This document shows positions 17,866 through 26,120 of a stretch of 57,807 bases of DNA, piece by piece. How positions within the stretch are numbered: the stretch's first letter is position 1; every line of letters starts with the position of its first letter. Source of the stretch: an uncultured Mediterranea sp. (lineage in GTDB: Bacteria > Bacteroidota > Bacteroidia > Bacteroidales > Bacteroidaceae); contig CAMCUZ010000013.1 of assembly GCA_945879145.1 (NCBI GenBank), forward strand, positions 1-57,807. Direction: 5' to 3'. The notes beneath the pieces were generated by a model, which was not told where the DNA came from, made no database searches, and was given only the letters and a program-made list of their open reading frames with translations. Both the position numbers and the translations under genes were made by a program.

Positions 17866-18090
17866 CGAAAACAAAACTGAAATCTGAAATAACTGAAATT
17901 CGATATGTCGTTCGGCTTATTTAGATCGCTCCGAGAAGCCATTTGTGCTACATACCGAGGGTGAAAAGTTTGCTCGCAAGGTGATATAAACAGCGATTGA
18001 ATGAGGCTGGATCCAGTTTCTGCATTGTAAATATATCGGTACGATACCACAGAAAATGGTAGTTTCAGTTATTTCAGATTTCAGTTTCTT
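17866..18090. repeat. MITE-like segment 1 bounded by inverted 24-28-bp repeats
   Basis: The plus-strand copy CTGAAATCTGAAATAACTGA (within 17866-17901) and its inverted copy at 18063-18087 (TTTCAGTTATTTCAGATTTC) bound a stretch of about 165 bp with no convincing ORF. This is the first of two such pairs in the 1.1-kb gene-free space between hipB and cysE. No target-site duplication is obvious to me. Confidence 0.6.
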
Positions 18091-18135
18091 TTTGGACTAC
18101 CCCCTTTTGATTGAAGAGAGATGATTCTTACTATA

Positions 18136-18200
18136 CAATATTAATTATATATATAAATATATATATATATTATATATATATTTATATATATAAAAATTTG
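18136..18200. repeat. Long A/T-only tract of TATA repeats
   Basis: About 60 bases of nearly pure TA/ATA repeat (TATATATATAAATATATATA and similar), self-complementary and flanked by the two inverted-repeat segments. It is very likely to be extruded or slippage-prone. I see no DnaA boxes, so it is not an evident origin. Confidence 0.8.
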
Positions 18201-18220
18201 GCTCCCCATTTTTTCACCCC

Positions 18221-18590
18221 TCGAAAATAAAACTGAAATCTGAAATAACTGAAATTCTTTGGGAAAAAATGGGGGATGAAGTGCTTTGTAGGAGGTAGGG
18301 TCATTGAGGGTCATACCATGGTTTTAAGGCGATTTGTCCGCAGATTTCAGCAGAAACAAGCCGTGCAAACCCCATTCGCGTCGCGCCTTTGGGGGGCTTC
18401 TGAACAGCGCTTGATGGAGAGAATATCCACTTGTAGGGGCGGAAAATATTCCGCCCGATAACACCCACATGGGGTACATTCGTTGCGGTATTCGTTGCGG
18501 TATTCAGGGCGGAAAATATTCCGCCCCTACAGTGGGTGTGTATGATTCGGGGGGATGATTTCAGTTATTTCAGATTTCAGTTTTCTTTTC
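18221..18590. repeat. MITE-like segment 2, same inverted repeats, containing two GTAGGGGCGG palindromes
   Basis: The left end (18221-18257) repeats the left end of segment 1 over about 36 bases including the preceding TCGAAAA, and the right end (18558-18584) is its inverted copy. Inside are two palindromes, GTAGGGGCGG...CCGCCC at 18433-18456 and its inverted version at 18507-18530. Between them are two tandem copies of CGTTGCGGTATT (18481-18504). ACACCCAC/GTGGGTGT at 18461 and 18533 add another inverted pair. There is no convincing ORF. Confidence 0.65.
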
Positions 18591-18649
18591 CAACCCTCTT
18601 GCGCACGCCATGCATAAGCGGATATAAATGATATTTTTGCAGGCTATTT

Positions 18650-18681
18650 TTTGGCTGTATCGGGAGTTATTTCTAATTTTG
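18650..18681 (+). promoter_or_regulatory. Bacteroides-type promoter for the cysE operon
   Basis: TTTG at 18650-18653 and TAATTTTG at 18674-18681 are separated by 20 bp, matching the consensus exactly. A small hairpin GCAGGT/ACCTGC lies in the short leader (about 18694-18709) before the cysE ATG at 18732. Confidence 0.75.
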
Positions 18682-18731
18682 CAACCTGAAATAGCAGGTG
18701 TTGACCTGCATCATCAAACTTAGAGGAAAGA

Positions 18732-19643
18732 ATGGACTCGAATCAGTATAATGAGATGCTCACCAGAGCTGTGGACGAATTGTCGGAGAGTGAATCCTAC
18801 AAAGGATTATTTCATCGCCATGTGGATGGCACGCCTATCCCTTCGTGGAGTGCGCTTAATGAGATGGTGGAACTGGCCCGAGCCATTCTCTTCCCTGGCT
18901 ATTACGGGCCGTCGGTAATCTATAGCCACACGATGAACTATCACATCGGCGTGGAGGTGGAGCAGCTGCATGGATTGCTTCAGCAACAAATCCTGGCTGG
19001 CCTCTGTTTCGGCATGGGCAATGAAGAGGAGGAGCAAACGCAACGCTCAGCACCCTGCACCGACTACCAACGCAAGAAAGCGACCCTCATTGCGGCCCGA
19101 TTCATCGAAAAGCTGCCGGAGATACGCCGTACGCTGGCCACCGACGTGGAGGCGGCCTACAATGGAGACCCCGCTGCCACCTCGTATGGTGAAGTCATCT
19201 GCTGCTATCCCGCCATCAGGGCCATCAGCAACTATCGCATCGCCCACCTGCTGCTCACCCTGGGGGTGCCGCTGATTCCGCGCATCATCACGGAGATGGC
19301 GCACAGCGAGACGGGGATTGACATCCACCCCGGGGCGCAGATAGGACCCTACTTCACCATCGACCACGGCACGGGTGTGGTGATTGGCGAGACCTGCATC
19401 ATCGGACGCAACGTGAAGCTCTATCAAGGTGTGACCCTCGGTGCCAAGAGCTTCCCGCTCGACGAGCAGGGGAATCCCGTCAAGGGCATACCCCGCCACC
19501 CCATCCTGGAGGATGATGTGATAATCTATAGTAACGCCACCATATTGGGCCGCATCACCATTGGTAAGGGTGCCACCGTGGGAGGCAACATCTGGGTGAC
19601 CGAAAGTGTGCCCGCCGGAGCAAGAATAACGCAAAGAAAATAA
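18732..19643 (+). CDS. cysE: Serine O-acetyltransferase
   Basis: A 303-residue enzyme that acetylates serine with acetyl-CoA, feeding cysteine synthesis. The N-terminal ~170 residues are helical, typical of the longer Bacteroidetes form. The C-terminal ~110 residues form the left-handed beta-helix of hexapeptide repeats (IDIHPGAQIGPYFTIDHGTG, then VVIGETCIIGRNVKLYQGVT), with catalytic Asp and His in the IDHGTG phrase. The terminal GGNIWVTESVPAG matches the cofactor-binding end. It heads a tight gene run (10 bp to the next gene) and has its own strong promoter. Confidence 0.95.
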   Translation: MDSNQYNEMLTRAVDELSESESYKGLFHRHVDGTPIPSWSALNEMVELARAILFPGYYGPSVIYSHTMNYHIGVEVEQLHGLLQQQILAGLCFGMGNEEEEQTQRSAPCTDYQRKKATLIAARFIEKLPEIRRTLATDVEAAYNGDPAATSYGEVICCYPAIRAISNYRIAHLLLTLGVPLIPRIITEMAHSETGIDIHPGAQIGPYFTIDHGTGVVIGETCIIGRNVKLYQGVTLGAKSFPLDEQGNPVKGIPRHPILEDDVIIYSNATILGRITIGKGATVGGNIWVTESVPAGARITQRK

Positions 19644-19653
19644 ACAGAGATAT

Positions 19654-21111
19654 ATGCAAGAGTTTGAAATGATCGCCAAGACGCTGGAAGGTCTGGAGGA
19701 GGTGCTGGCTCAGGAACTGACTGAGCTGGGAGCCAATAATATCGAGAAAGGCAGACGCATGGTGGCCTTTACGGGTGATAAACGGATGTTGTACAAGGCC
19801 AACTTCTGCCTGCGTACCGCCATCCGCATCTTGAAACCCATCTGCCACTTTACGGCCACCAACCCCGATGAGGTGTATGAACAGGTCAAGGCCATCCAAT
19901 GGGAGAATTACATGGGTACGGCACAGACGTTTGCGGTGGATGAAGTCATCTTCAGCAACGAGTTCCGCCACTCCAAGTTCGTGGCCTACCGCGTGAAGGA
20001 TGCCATTGCTGACTACTTTATGGAGCGCGAGGGCAAGCGACCCGGGGTGCGTGTAGTGGGTCCGGACCTGCTGATCAACATCCATATTGCCGAGACCAAG
20101 TGTACCCTCTCGCTCGATGCCAGCGGAGAGTCGCTCCACCGCCGTGGCTACCGGCAAGAGGCCCTCGAAGCACCCCTCAACGAGGTGCTGGCTGCGGGTA
20201 TCATCCTCATGACGGGCTGGCGAGGGGAGTGCGACTTCATCGACCCCATGTGCGGCTCGGGCACGCTGCCCATCGAGGCGGCTCTCATTGCACGCAACAT
20301 CGCTCCCGGCGTCTTCCGCAAGGAGTATGCCTTTGAACATTGGCCCGACTTTGACGCCGACCTCTTTGACGAAATCTACAACGACGACAGCAACGAGCGC
20401 GAGTTTACTCACCGGGTCTATGGCTACGACAACAACCCGCGCGCCATCGAGATTGCTACCCGCAACGTGAAGGCTGCTGGCCTCTCGAAGTGCATCACGC
20501 TCAATGTGCAGCCCTTCCAGACCTTTGAGCAGCCGGTCGAGAAGGCCATCATCGTGACCAATCCACCCTACGGGGAGCGCATCTCGGCCCCCGACCTGCT
20601 GGGACTCTACCAGATGATAGGGGAGCGGCTGAAGCACGCCTTTGCCGGTGGTACGGCCTGGATTCTCTCCTACCGCGACGAGTGCTTCGACCAGATTGGA
20701 CTGAAGCCCACACAGAAGGTGGCCCTGATGAATGGGGCACTCAACTGCCAGCTGCGCCAATACGAACTCTTTGAGGGAAAGTACAAGCAGTTCCGCGAAG
20801 AGGGCGAAAAGCTGGACAAGCCACAGGCCGCAGGAGAGAGACCCAAGGCTGCTGCCAAGAAGCGCCCCTTCGGTAGCCGCGAAGAGCGGAAGCAGTTCTT
20901 CACCTCGCACACCCCTCAGGATGATCAGCAGAAGAAACGGCGCCCCTTCGGCTCGAGGGAGCAGGGGAAGGAGAAGCGTGAACGCCCCTTTGCTAAAGGG
21001 GGAAAACCGTTTGCAGAGAGATCAAATAAAGAGTATAAACCCCGTTCGGGTGAGTCATACCCCGAACGCAAACGACGCGAAGCTCGCGAGAAAGGAAAAG
21101 AGATACAATGA
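19654..21111 (+). CDS. THUMP-domain 23S rRNA guanine-N2 methyltransferase (RlmL/RlmK N-terminal type) with a long basic tail
   Basis: A 485-residue RNA methyltransferase. Residues ~1-165 form an N-terminal ferredoxin-like plus THUMP region. The Rossmann domain shows motif I as MCGSGTLPIEAAL and motif IV as NPPYGER at residues 303-309, which marks N2-guanine methylation. It corresponds to the RlmL half of the fused E. coli protein that modifies G2445. Residues ~385-485 are a Lys/Arg-rich tail with RPFGSRE at 404 and again at 430, probably an RNA-binding extension. It begins 10 bp after cysE and ends overlapping the peptidase gene by 4 bp. Confidence 0.9.
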   Translation: MQEFEMIAKTLEGLEEVLAQELTELGANNIEKGRRMVAFTGDKRMLYKANFCLRTAIRILKPICHFTATNPDEVYEQVKAIQWENYMGTAQTFAVDEVIFSNEFRHSKFVAYRVKDAIADYFMEREGKRPGVRVVGPDLLINIHIAETKCTLSLDASGESLHRRGYRQEALEAPLNEVLAAGIILMTGWRGECDFIDPMCGSGTLPIEAALIARNIAPGVFRKEYAFEHWPDFDADLFDEIYNDDSNEREFTHRVYGYDNNPRAIEIATRNVKAAGLSKCITLNVQPFQTFEQPVEKAIIVTNPPYGERISAPDLLGLYQMIGERLKHAFAGGTAWILSYRDECFDQIGLKPTQKVALMNGALNCQLRQYELFEGKYKQFREEGEKLDKPQAAGERPKAAAKKRPFGSREERKQFFTSHTPQDDQQKKRRPFGSREQGKEKRERPFAKGGKPFAERSNKEYKPRSGESYPERKRREAREKGKEIQ

Positions 21112-23282
21112 ACATCTGTCTGAAGCGAGGCCTCCTTATCGCATGTACGATAATGGCTTCTAACCTATTCAACCCCAATGCTATGGCACAAGACAAACCC
21201 AAGCCTACACTGGAAGATTTGATTCCTGGAGGCGAGACTTACCGCTTTGCCGAGAACATCTATGGCCTGCAATGGTGGGGCGACCTCTGCATACGTCCCA
21301 AGGAGGAGCAGGTCGTGGCCATCGACCCTCAATCGGGTAAGGAGCACCTGCTCTTCACCCTGGAGCAAGTGAACAAAGCGCTGAAAGAGGCTGGCCTCAA
21401 GCCCATGCAGCACCTCAGCAACATCCGCACACCCTGGGCAAAGCAGTTCATCGCCCTGCTGCCAAGAGCACAGAAGTATGCCCTCTACAACTGGAGCACA
21501 GGCAAGGTAGAAAGCCGCGATGACCTCCCCAAGGAGCCGGCTGCCAACTTCGACTACGAGACCAACAGCCACAATCTGGCCTATACCGTGGGCAATAACC
21601 TCTATGTCAACGGGCGTCGTGTAACTGATGAGCCCCAAGGTGTAGTGTGCGGACAGAGTGTACACCGCAATGAGTTCGGTATCTCTAAAGGTACCTTCTG
21701 GAGCCCCAAGGGTGCGCTGCTGGCCTTCTACCGCATGGACGAAAGCATGGTGACGGAGTATCCGCTGGTCGATATCACGGCCCGCGTGGGCGAGGTGAAC
21801 CCCATCCGCTACCCCATGGCCGGCATGACGAGCCACAAGGTGCAGGTGGGTATCTACAACCCCGCCACGCAGCAGACGCTCTATCTGCAGACGGGTGACC
21901 CCACCGACCGCTACTTCACCAACATCTCCTGGAGCCCCGATGAGCAGAGCCTCTTCCTCATCGAGCTGAACCGCGACCAGAACCACGCCAAGCTCTGCCA
22001 ATATGATGCGGCTACGGGTGAACTGCAGTATGTACTCTACGAGGAGCGTCACCCCAAGTATGTGGAGCCTTCGCACCCCATCCGCTTCTTGCCTTGGGAC
22101 AGCAACCTCTTCATCTACCAGAGCCAGCGCGACGGCTACAACCACCTCTGGCTGATGGACCTCAAGAAGTTGCAAGCTACCCCCAATGAGGCAGCTGGGA
22201 AGCAGCTCACTTCGGGCAACTGGCTTGTGCAAGAGGTACTGGGCTTCAACGCCAAGAAGAAGGAAATCATCTTTACGGCAACGAAAGAGAGTCCGCTGCA
22301 GAGTAATATATATAAGGTAAGCGTAGCCAACGGCAAGGTGACGCGCATTGACCAGGCCGAAGGGGTACACCGTGCTCAGCTTTCGACATCGGGCATCTAC
22401 GTCATTGACAGCTACAGCACCCCCGACCAGCCCCGCTGCATTGAGCTGCTGGCCACCACGGGCAACAAAAAGCAACAGCTGCTGCAAGCTGCAGATCCGT
22501 ATAAGGATTTCGCCATGCCTACGGTGGAAACGGGTACGATCAAGGCTGCCGATGGCACCACCGACCTCTACTATCACCTAATTAAACCGGCTGATTTTGA
22601 CCCGAACAAAAAGTACCCCGCCATTGTTTACGTCTATGGTGGGCCTCACGCCCAGTTGGTGAACAATAGCTGGCTGCATGGCGCACGGGGATGGAACCTC
22701 TATATGGCTAATCTGGGTTATATCGTCTTCAGCCTCGACAACCGAGGTAGCGACAACCGCGGATTGGAATTTGAAAATGCCACCTTCCGCCATCTGGGCA
22801 TCGAGGAGAGCAAGGACCAGGTGAAGGGTGCTGAGTTCCTCCAGAGCCTGCCCTACGTGGATGGCAACCGCATCGGTGTACATGGCTGGAGCTTTGGTGG
22901 ACACATGACCACGGGCCTCGTGCTCCGTTACCCCGAACTCTTCAAGGTGGGTGTAGCCGGAGGTCCCGTGATTGACTGGAGCTACTACGAGGTGATGTAT
23001 GGCGAGCGCTATATGGACACGCCGCAGACCAATCCCGAGGGCTACAAGGAGAGCAATCTGAAGAACCTGGCCGGACAGCTGAAGGGGCATCTGCTCATCA
23101 TCCACGACGACCACGATGATACCTGCGTGCCGCAGCATACCCTCTCGTTCATGAAGGCCTGCATCGACGCACGCACCTATCCCGACCTCTTCATCTACCC
23201 GGGCCACAAGCACAATGTCATGGGCCGCGACAGGGTACACCTGCACGAAAAGATTACGCGCTACTTCGTGGATTATCTCTAA
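21108..23282 (+). CDS. Dipeptidyl-peptidase IV-type S9 serine peptidase
   Basis: A 724-residue exported peptidase of the prolyl oligopeptidase family, DPP4/PtpA branch, which removes X-Pro or X-Ala dipeptides or longer prolyl units from peptides in the periplasm. The N-terminus (MNICLKRGLLIACTIMASNL, cleavage near AMA-QDK) is a signal peptide. Residues ~30-450 form the beta-propeller domain. The alpha/beta-hydrolase domain has the nucleophile Ser595 in GWSFGGHM, the acidic residue in DDHDDTCVP and the His in PGHKHNV. The start overlaps the methyltransferase stop (ATGA). Its placement among cysE, an rRNA methylase and purD looks like operon convenience rather than shared function. Confidence 0.93.
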   Translation: MNICLKRGLLIACTIMASNLFNPNAMAQDKPKPTLEDLIPGGETYRFAENIYGLQWWGDLCIRPKEEQVVAIDPQSGKEHLLFTLEQVNKALKEAGLKPMQHLSNIRTPWAKQFIALLPRAQKYALYNWSTGKVESRDDLPKEPAANFDYETNSHNLAYTVGNNLYVNGRRVTDEPQGVVCGQSVHRNEFGISKGTFWSPKGALLAFYRMDESMVTEYPLVDITARVGEVNPIRYPMAGMTSHKVQVGIYNPATQQTLYLQTGDPTDRYFTNISWSPDEQSLFLIELNRDQNHAKLCQYDAATGELQYVLYEERHPKYVEPSHPIRFLPWDSNLFIYQSQRDGYNHLWLMDLKKLQATPNEAAGKQLTSGNWLVQEVLGFNAKKKEIIFTATKESPLQSNIYKVSVANGKVTRIDQAEGVHRAQLSTSGIYVIDSYSTPDQPRCIELLATTGNKKQQLLQAADPYKDFAMPTVETGTIKAADGTTDLYYHLIKPADFDPNKKYPAIVYVYGGPHAQLVNNSWLHGARGWNLYMANLGYIVFSLDNRGSDNRGLEFENATFRHLGIEESKDQVKGAEFLQSLPYVDGNRIGVHGWSFGGHMTTGLVLRYPELFKVGVAGGPVIDWSYYEVMYGERYMDTPQTNPEGYKESNLKNLAGQLKGHLLIIHDDHDDTCVPQHTLSFMKACIDARTYPDLFIYPGHKHNVMGRDRVHLHEKITRYFVDYL

Positions 23283-23307
23283 TCACTAATCACTAACCAC
23301 TAATCAC
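23280..23307. repeat. TAATCAC heptad repeat, four units
   Basis: Four tandem heptads (TAATCAC, TAATCAC, TAACCAC, TAATCAC) begin at the stop codon of the peptidase gene and fill the gap to purD. They are the reverse complement of the GTGATTA heptads at 31323-31364. Confidence 0.85.
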
Positions 23308-23314
23308 TAAAAAA

Positions 23315-24589
23315 ATGAAGATATTACTATTAGGCTCGGGCGGCCGTGAACATGCGCTGGCGTGGAAAATAGCCCAAAGCAAACGGGTGGAAAAACTCTA
23401 TATCGCTCCGGGAAATGCCGGAACCGAGGCTGTGGGCGAGAATGTGCCCATCAAGGCTACCGACTTTGCTGCACTCAAGGCGTTTGCCCTGGAGAAGGGC
23501 ATCGACATGATTGTGGTAGGTCCCGAAGATCCGCTGGTCAAGGGCATCTACGACACCTTCAAGGCTGACGAGGCTACTCGCCATATCGCCATCATTGGCC
23601 CCACGGCACAAGGTGCACAGATGGAGGGCAGCAAGGAATTTGCCAAGGGATTCATGATGCGCCACAACATTCCTACGGCCCGCTACAAGAGCATCACGGC
23701 GCAGAACCTGCAAGAGGGCCTCGACTTCTTGGCCTCGCTCAAGGCACCCTACGTACTGAAGGCCGATGGCCTCTGTGCCGGCAAGGGGGTATTGATTCTG
23801 CCTACGCTGGAGGAGGCGCAGAAGGAGCTCAAGGAGATGCTGGGTGGCATGTTTGGCAGTGCCAGTGCCACGGTGGTCATTGAGGAGTTCCTGAGCGGCA
23901 TTGAGTGCTCCGTATTCGTCATGACCGATGGCACGCACTACAAGGTGCTGCCTGTAGCCAAGGACTACAAGCGTATTGGCGAGGGCGACAAGGGCTTGAA
24001 TACCGGTGGCATGGGTAGCGTGAGCCCTGTGCCGTTTGCCGACGACCGATTCATGGAGGAGGTGCGTACCCGCATCATCGAACCTACGGTCAATGGTCTG
24101 AAGGAGGAGGGTATCCTCTATAAAGGCTTCATCTTCCTGGGTCTGATCAACGTAGAGGGTCATCCGATGGTGATTGAATACAATGTACGCATGGGTGACC
24201 CTGAGACGGAGAGCGTCATGCTGCGCATCAAGAGTGACCTGGTTGACTTGATGGAAGGGGTCGATGCCGGTGACTTGGATCAACGTACGCTGGAGATTGA
24301 TGAGCGTACAGCGACCTGCGTGATGTTGGTAAGCGGTGGCTATCCCGAAGCCTACGAAAAGGGCAAGCTGATGAGCGGTCTGGATGAGGCTGCTGCTACT
24401 GGAAGCATTCTCTTCCATGCCGGTACAGCACGTACGGCTGAGGGGGTAGTGACCAACGGTGGACGTGTGATTGCCGTATGCTCGTATGGCCAGGATAAGG
24501 CTGAGGCCTTGAGTCACTGCTTCAATGCGGCTCAACTGATTGATTTCGAGAAGAAATACTTCCGTCGCGACATCGGTTTTGATTTATGA
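23315..24589 (+). CDS. purD: Phosphoribosylamine-glycine ligase
   Basis: A 424-residue ATP-grasp enzyme joining glycine to phosphoribosylamine, the second step of purine synthesis. The N-terminus [19 protein letters not shown] is the family signature, followed by the ATP-grasp core with GLCAGKGV and the C-terminal VRMGDPETE metal-binding segment. Length is normal. It lies 32 bp after the peptidase gene and overlaps the following membrane-protein gene by 4 bp (ATGA at 24586-24589). Confidence 0.97.
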   Translation: MKILLLGSGGREHALAWKIAQSKRVEKLYIAPGNAGTEAVGENVPIKATDFAALKAFALEKGIDMIVVGPEDPLVKGIYDTFKADEATRHIAIIGPTAQGAQMEGSKEFAKGFMMRHNIPTARYKSITAQNLQEGLDFLASLKAPYVLKADGLCAGKGVLILPTLEEAQKELKEMLGGMFGSASATVVIEEFLSGIECSVFVMTDGTHYKVLPVAKDYKRIGEGDKGLNTGGMGSVSPVPFADDRFMEEVRTRIIEPTVNGLKEEGILYKGFIFLGLINVEGHPMVIEYNVRMGDPETESVMLRIKSDLVDLMEGVDAGDLDQRTLEIDERTATCVMLVSGGYPEAYEKGKLMSGLDEAAATGSILFHAGTARTAEGVVTNGGRVIAVCSYGQDKAEALSHCFNAAQLIDFEKKYFRRDIGFDL

Positions 24590-25539
24590 TAAACCATAGC
24601 CGGAAATTGCAGAACAGGATTACAGCGGGCAGGTGGACCCTGCCCGCTGCCATCTTGATATCGGCCACTTGCCAGGTGGCCTCCTACTTTCTATTACCGG
24701 AATCGAAGGAGGCCTATTCGTGGGCGAACCGCCTGCTGAGCCTGCTGCTGTGTGGGGCTACCGGCTACTTTCTGATTGTACTCAACAATGCGTTTGCCCT
24801 GATTCGGATGAGGGCTTCGGTGCAAACCGCCATCTTTTTTCTCTTGGTGACGGTATGTCCGGTGCTTCATCAGCTTCATGCGGGGAATATGGCGGCAGCA
24901 GCATTGCTAGCCTCGTTCTTTTTCCTCTTCAGGAGCTATCAGCAGTTGCAGCCTTCGGGGTTGGTTTTCCATACGTTTGTCTGCCTTGCGGTGGGCTCTC
25001 TCTTCTTTCCCCCGATGCTCTATCTGGTGCCGGTTTACTGGATGGGCAGCTATATGTTCCAGTCGCTGACGCTACGGAGCTTTTTTGCTTCGCTGGTGGG
25101 GCTGTTGCTGCCCTATTGGCTTCTCTGTGGCTATCTGGCCTGGCAGGGGGAATGGAGCCTATTTGCAGCGTGGGGGGCTCGATGTCTGCCTGTGAGCCGT
25201 TCGGTTATGGACCTGAATGCGTGGGAGGTAGCTACGTTGGGCTATCTGGCCCTGCTCTTTGTGGTGAGTGCTGCTCATTGCCTGTTGGCCAGTTTGGACG
25301 ACAAGCTGCGTACGCGGGCCTATCTGCAGTTTCTGATTCTGCTGGATGTGGTGCTCTTTGTGGGTGTGCTCTGTTTTCCGGCCTATTGCGCCTGTTGGAT
25401 TGCCATGCTGCTGATTGGCGTGAGCATTCTGGCTGGTCACCTGTTTGTGCTGACCCATAGCAAGGCAAGTAACCTCTTTTTTCTGGGTGCGTTGATAGGA
25501 TGGGTGCTTTTGTTATTCTATAATATTTGTCAACAATGA
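24586..25539 (+). CDS. Hypothetical polytopic membrane protein
   Basis: A 317-residue protein with about eight or nine hydrophobic helices, beginning with a basic N-terminus ([17 protein letters not shown]). I recognise no catalytic motif and cannot assign a family. The order purD, this membrane protein, YqaA/DedA-like protein is tightly coupled: its start overlaps purD and its stop overlaps the next gene, both as ATGA. A second long frame on the same strand (24633-25460) is a shadow, with no domain resemblance. Confidence 0.7.
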   Translation: MINHSRKLQNRITAGRWTLPAAILISATCQVASYFLLPESKEAYSWANRLLSLLLCGATGYFLIVLNNAFALIRMRASVQTAIFFLLVTVCPVLHQLHAGNMAAAALLASFFFLFRSYQQLQPSGLVFHTFVCLAVGSLFFPPMLYLVPVYWMGSYMFQSLTLRSFFASLVGLLLPYWLLCGYLAWQGEWSLFAAWGARCLPVSRSVMDLNAWEVATLGYLALLFVVSAAHCLLASLDDKLRTRAYLQFLILLDVVLFVGVLCFPAYCACWIAMLLIGVSILAGHLFVLTHSKASNLFFLGALIGWVLLLFYNICQQ

Positions 25540-25994
25540 TTGATGCGTTGGTACAATGGCTGATTGACTGGGGCTACCCGGGGCTCTTTGTCTCAGCATT
25601 CCTGGCTGGTAGCTTGATTCCTTTCAGCTCGGAGATAGTGCTCCTTACGCTGGTGAAGCTGGGACTGAATCCCACGGCTTGCCTGGTGCTGGCCACGCTG
25701 GGGAATACACTGGGGGGAATGACCTGCTATGGCATGGGGTGGGCAGGTCGTACGGATTGGATTGAACGATATTTGCATGTCAAGCAGGCAAAGGTGGACC
25801 GCATGCAACGCTTCTTGCAGGGGAAGGGTTCGATGATGGCTTTTTTTGATTTTCTCCATTTGGTGGGAGGGGTAATGGGGGTGGCCCTGGGATTTATGCG
25901 GAGCAATATTCCGCTGACCACCCTCTCGATGATGTGCGGTAAGTTGCTGCGATACATCGTGCTTCTTTGGGCCATGCAGGGGATTATAAGTTAG
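25536..25994 (+). CDS. YqaA-family (VTT/DedA-like) small membrane protein
   Basis: A 152-residue inner-membrane protein from the ATG at 25536, overlapping the previous stop. It has the DedA/VTT-type re-entrant pattern: FVSAFLAGSLIPFSSEIVLL, then NTLGGMTCYGMGW, then FFDFLHLVGGVMGVALGFM. The E-in-PFSSE and the G-x-x-x-G phrases are conserved in YqaA relatives. DedA-family proteins act in lipid scrambling or membrane homeostasis; a role for this short form is not established. The TTG at 25527 is also in frame but less likely. Confidence 0.85.
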   Translation: MIDALVQWLIDWGYPGLFVSAFLAGSLIPFSSEIVLLTLVKLGLNPTACLVLATLGNTLGGMTCYGMGWAGRTDWIERYLHVKQAKVDRMQRFLQGKGSMMAFFDFLHLVGGVMGVALGFMRSNIPLTTLSMMCGKLLRYIVLLWAMQGIIS

Positions 25995-26061
25995 CAGCTA
26001 CGAGTTTGTAGCTACGAGATACAAGCTACGAGCTACGAGATGCGAGCTACAAGCTACGAGA
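25995..26061. repeat. AGCTACGAG tandem-repeat tract
   Basis: Imperfect copies of AGCTACGAG separated by short variable spacers (for example AGCTACGAGATACA, AGCTACGAG, ATGCGAGCTACA) fill 67 bp of the gap between the YqaA-like gene and znuA. The unit AGCTACGAG appears five times. Confidence 0.8.
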
Positions 26062-26083
26062 AACAACACTATTTAATTTATAG

Positions 26084-26119
26084 ATAGCATACGGTATTAA
26101 CATAGCATACGATATTAAC
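26084..26119. promoter_or_regulatory. Tandem 18-bp duplication immediately before znuA
   Basis: ATAGCATACGGTATTAAC (26084-26101) is followed directly by ATAGCATACGATATTAAC (26102-26119), one mismatch, and the znuA ATG follows at 26121. It may be a doubled operator or leader element for a metal-responsive repressor, or a recent slippage product. Confidence 0.5.
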
Positions 26120-26120
26120 A

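Noticed and set aside
18136..18200. The A/T tract as a replication origin unwinding element
   Set aside because: No DnaA-box cluster or initiator gene is seen; it lies among inverted-repeat elements.
18276..18461. 61-codon frame within MITE-like segment 2
   Set aside because: It runs into the palindromic repeat and has no start context or similarity.
24633..25460. 275-codon frame in the +2 phase of the membrane-protein gene
   Set aside because: The product is Gly/Cys/Ser-rich without family features; the 24586-25539 frame has coupled start and stop and regular transmembrane helices.
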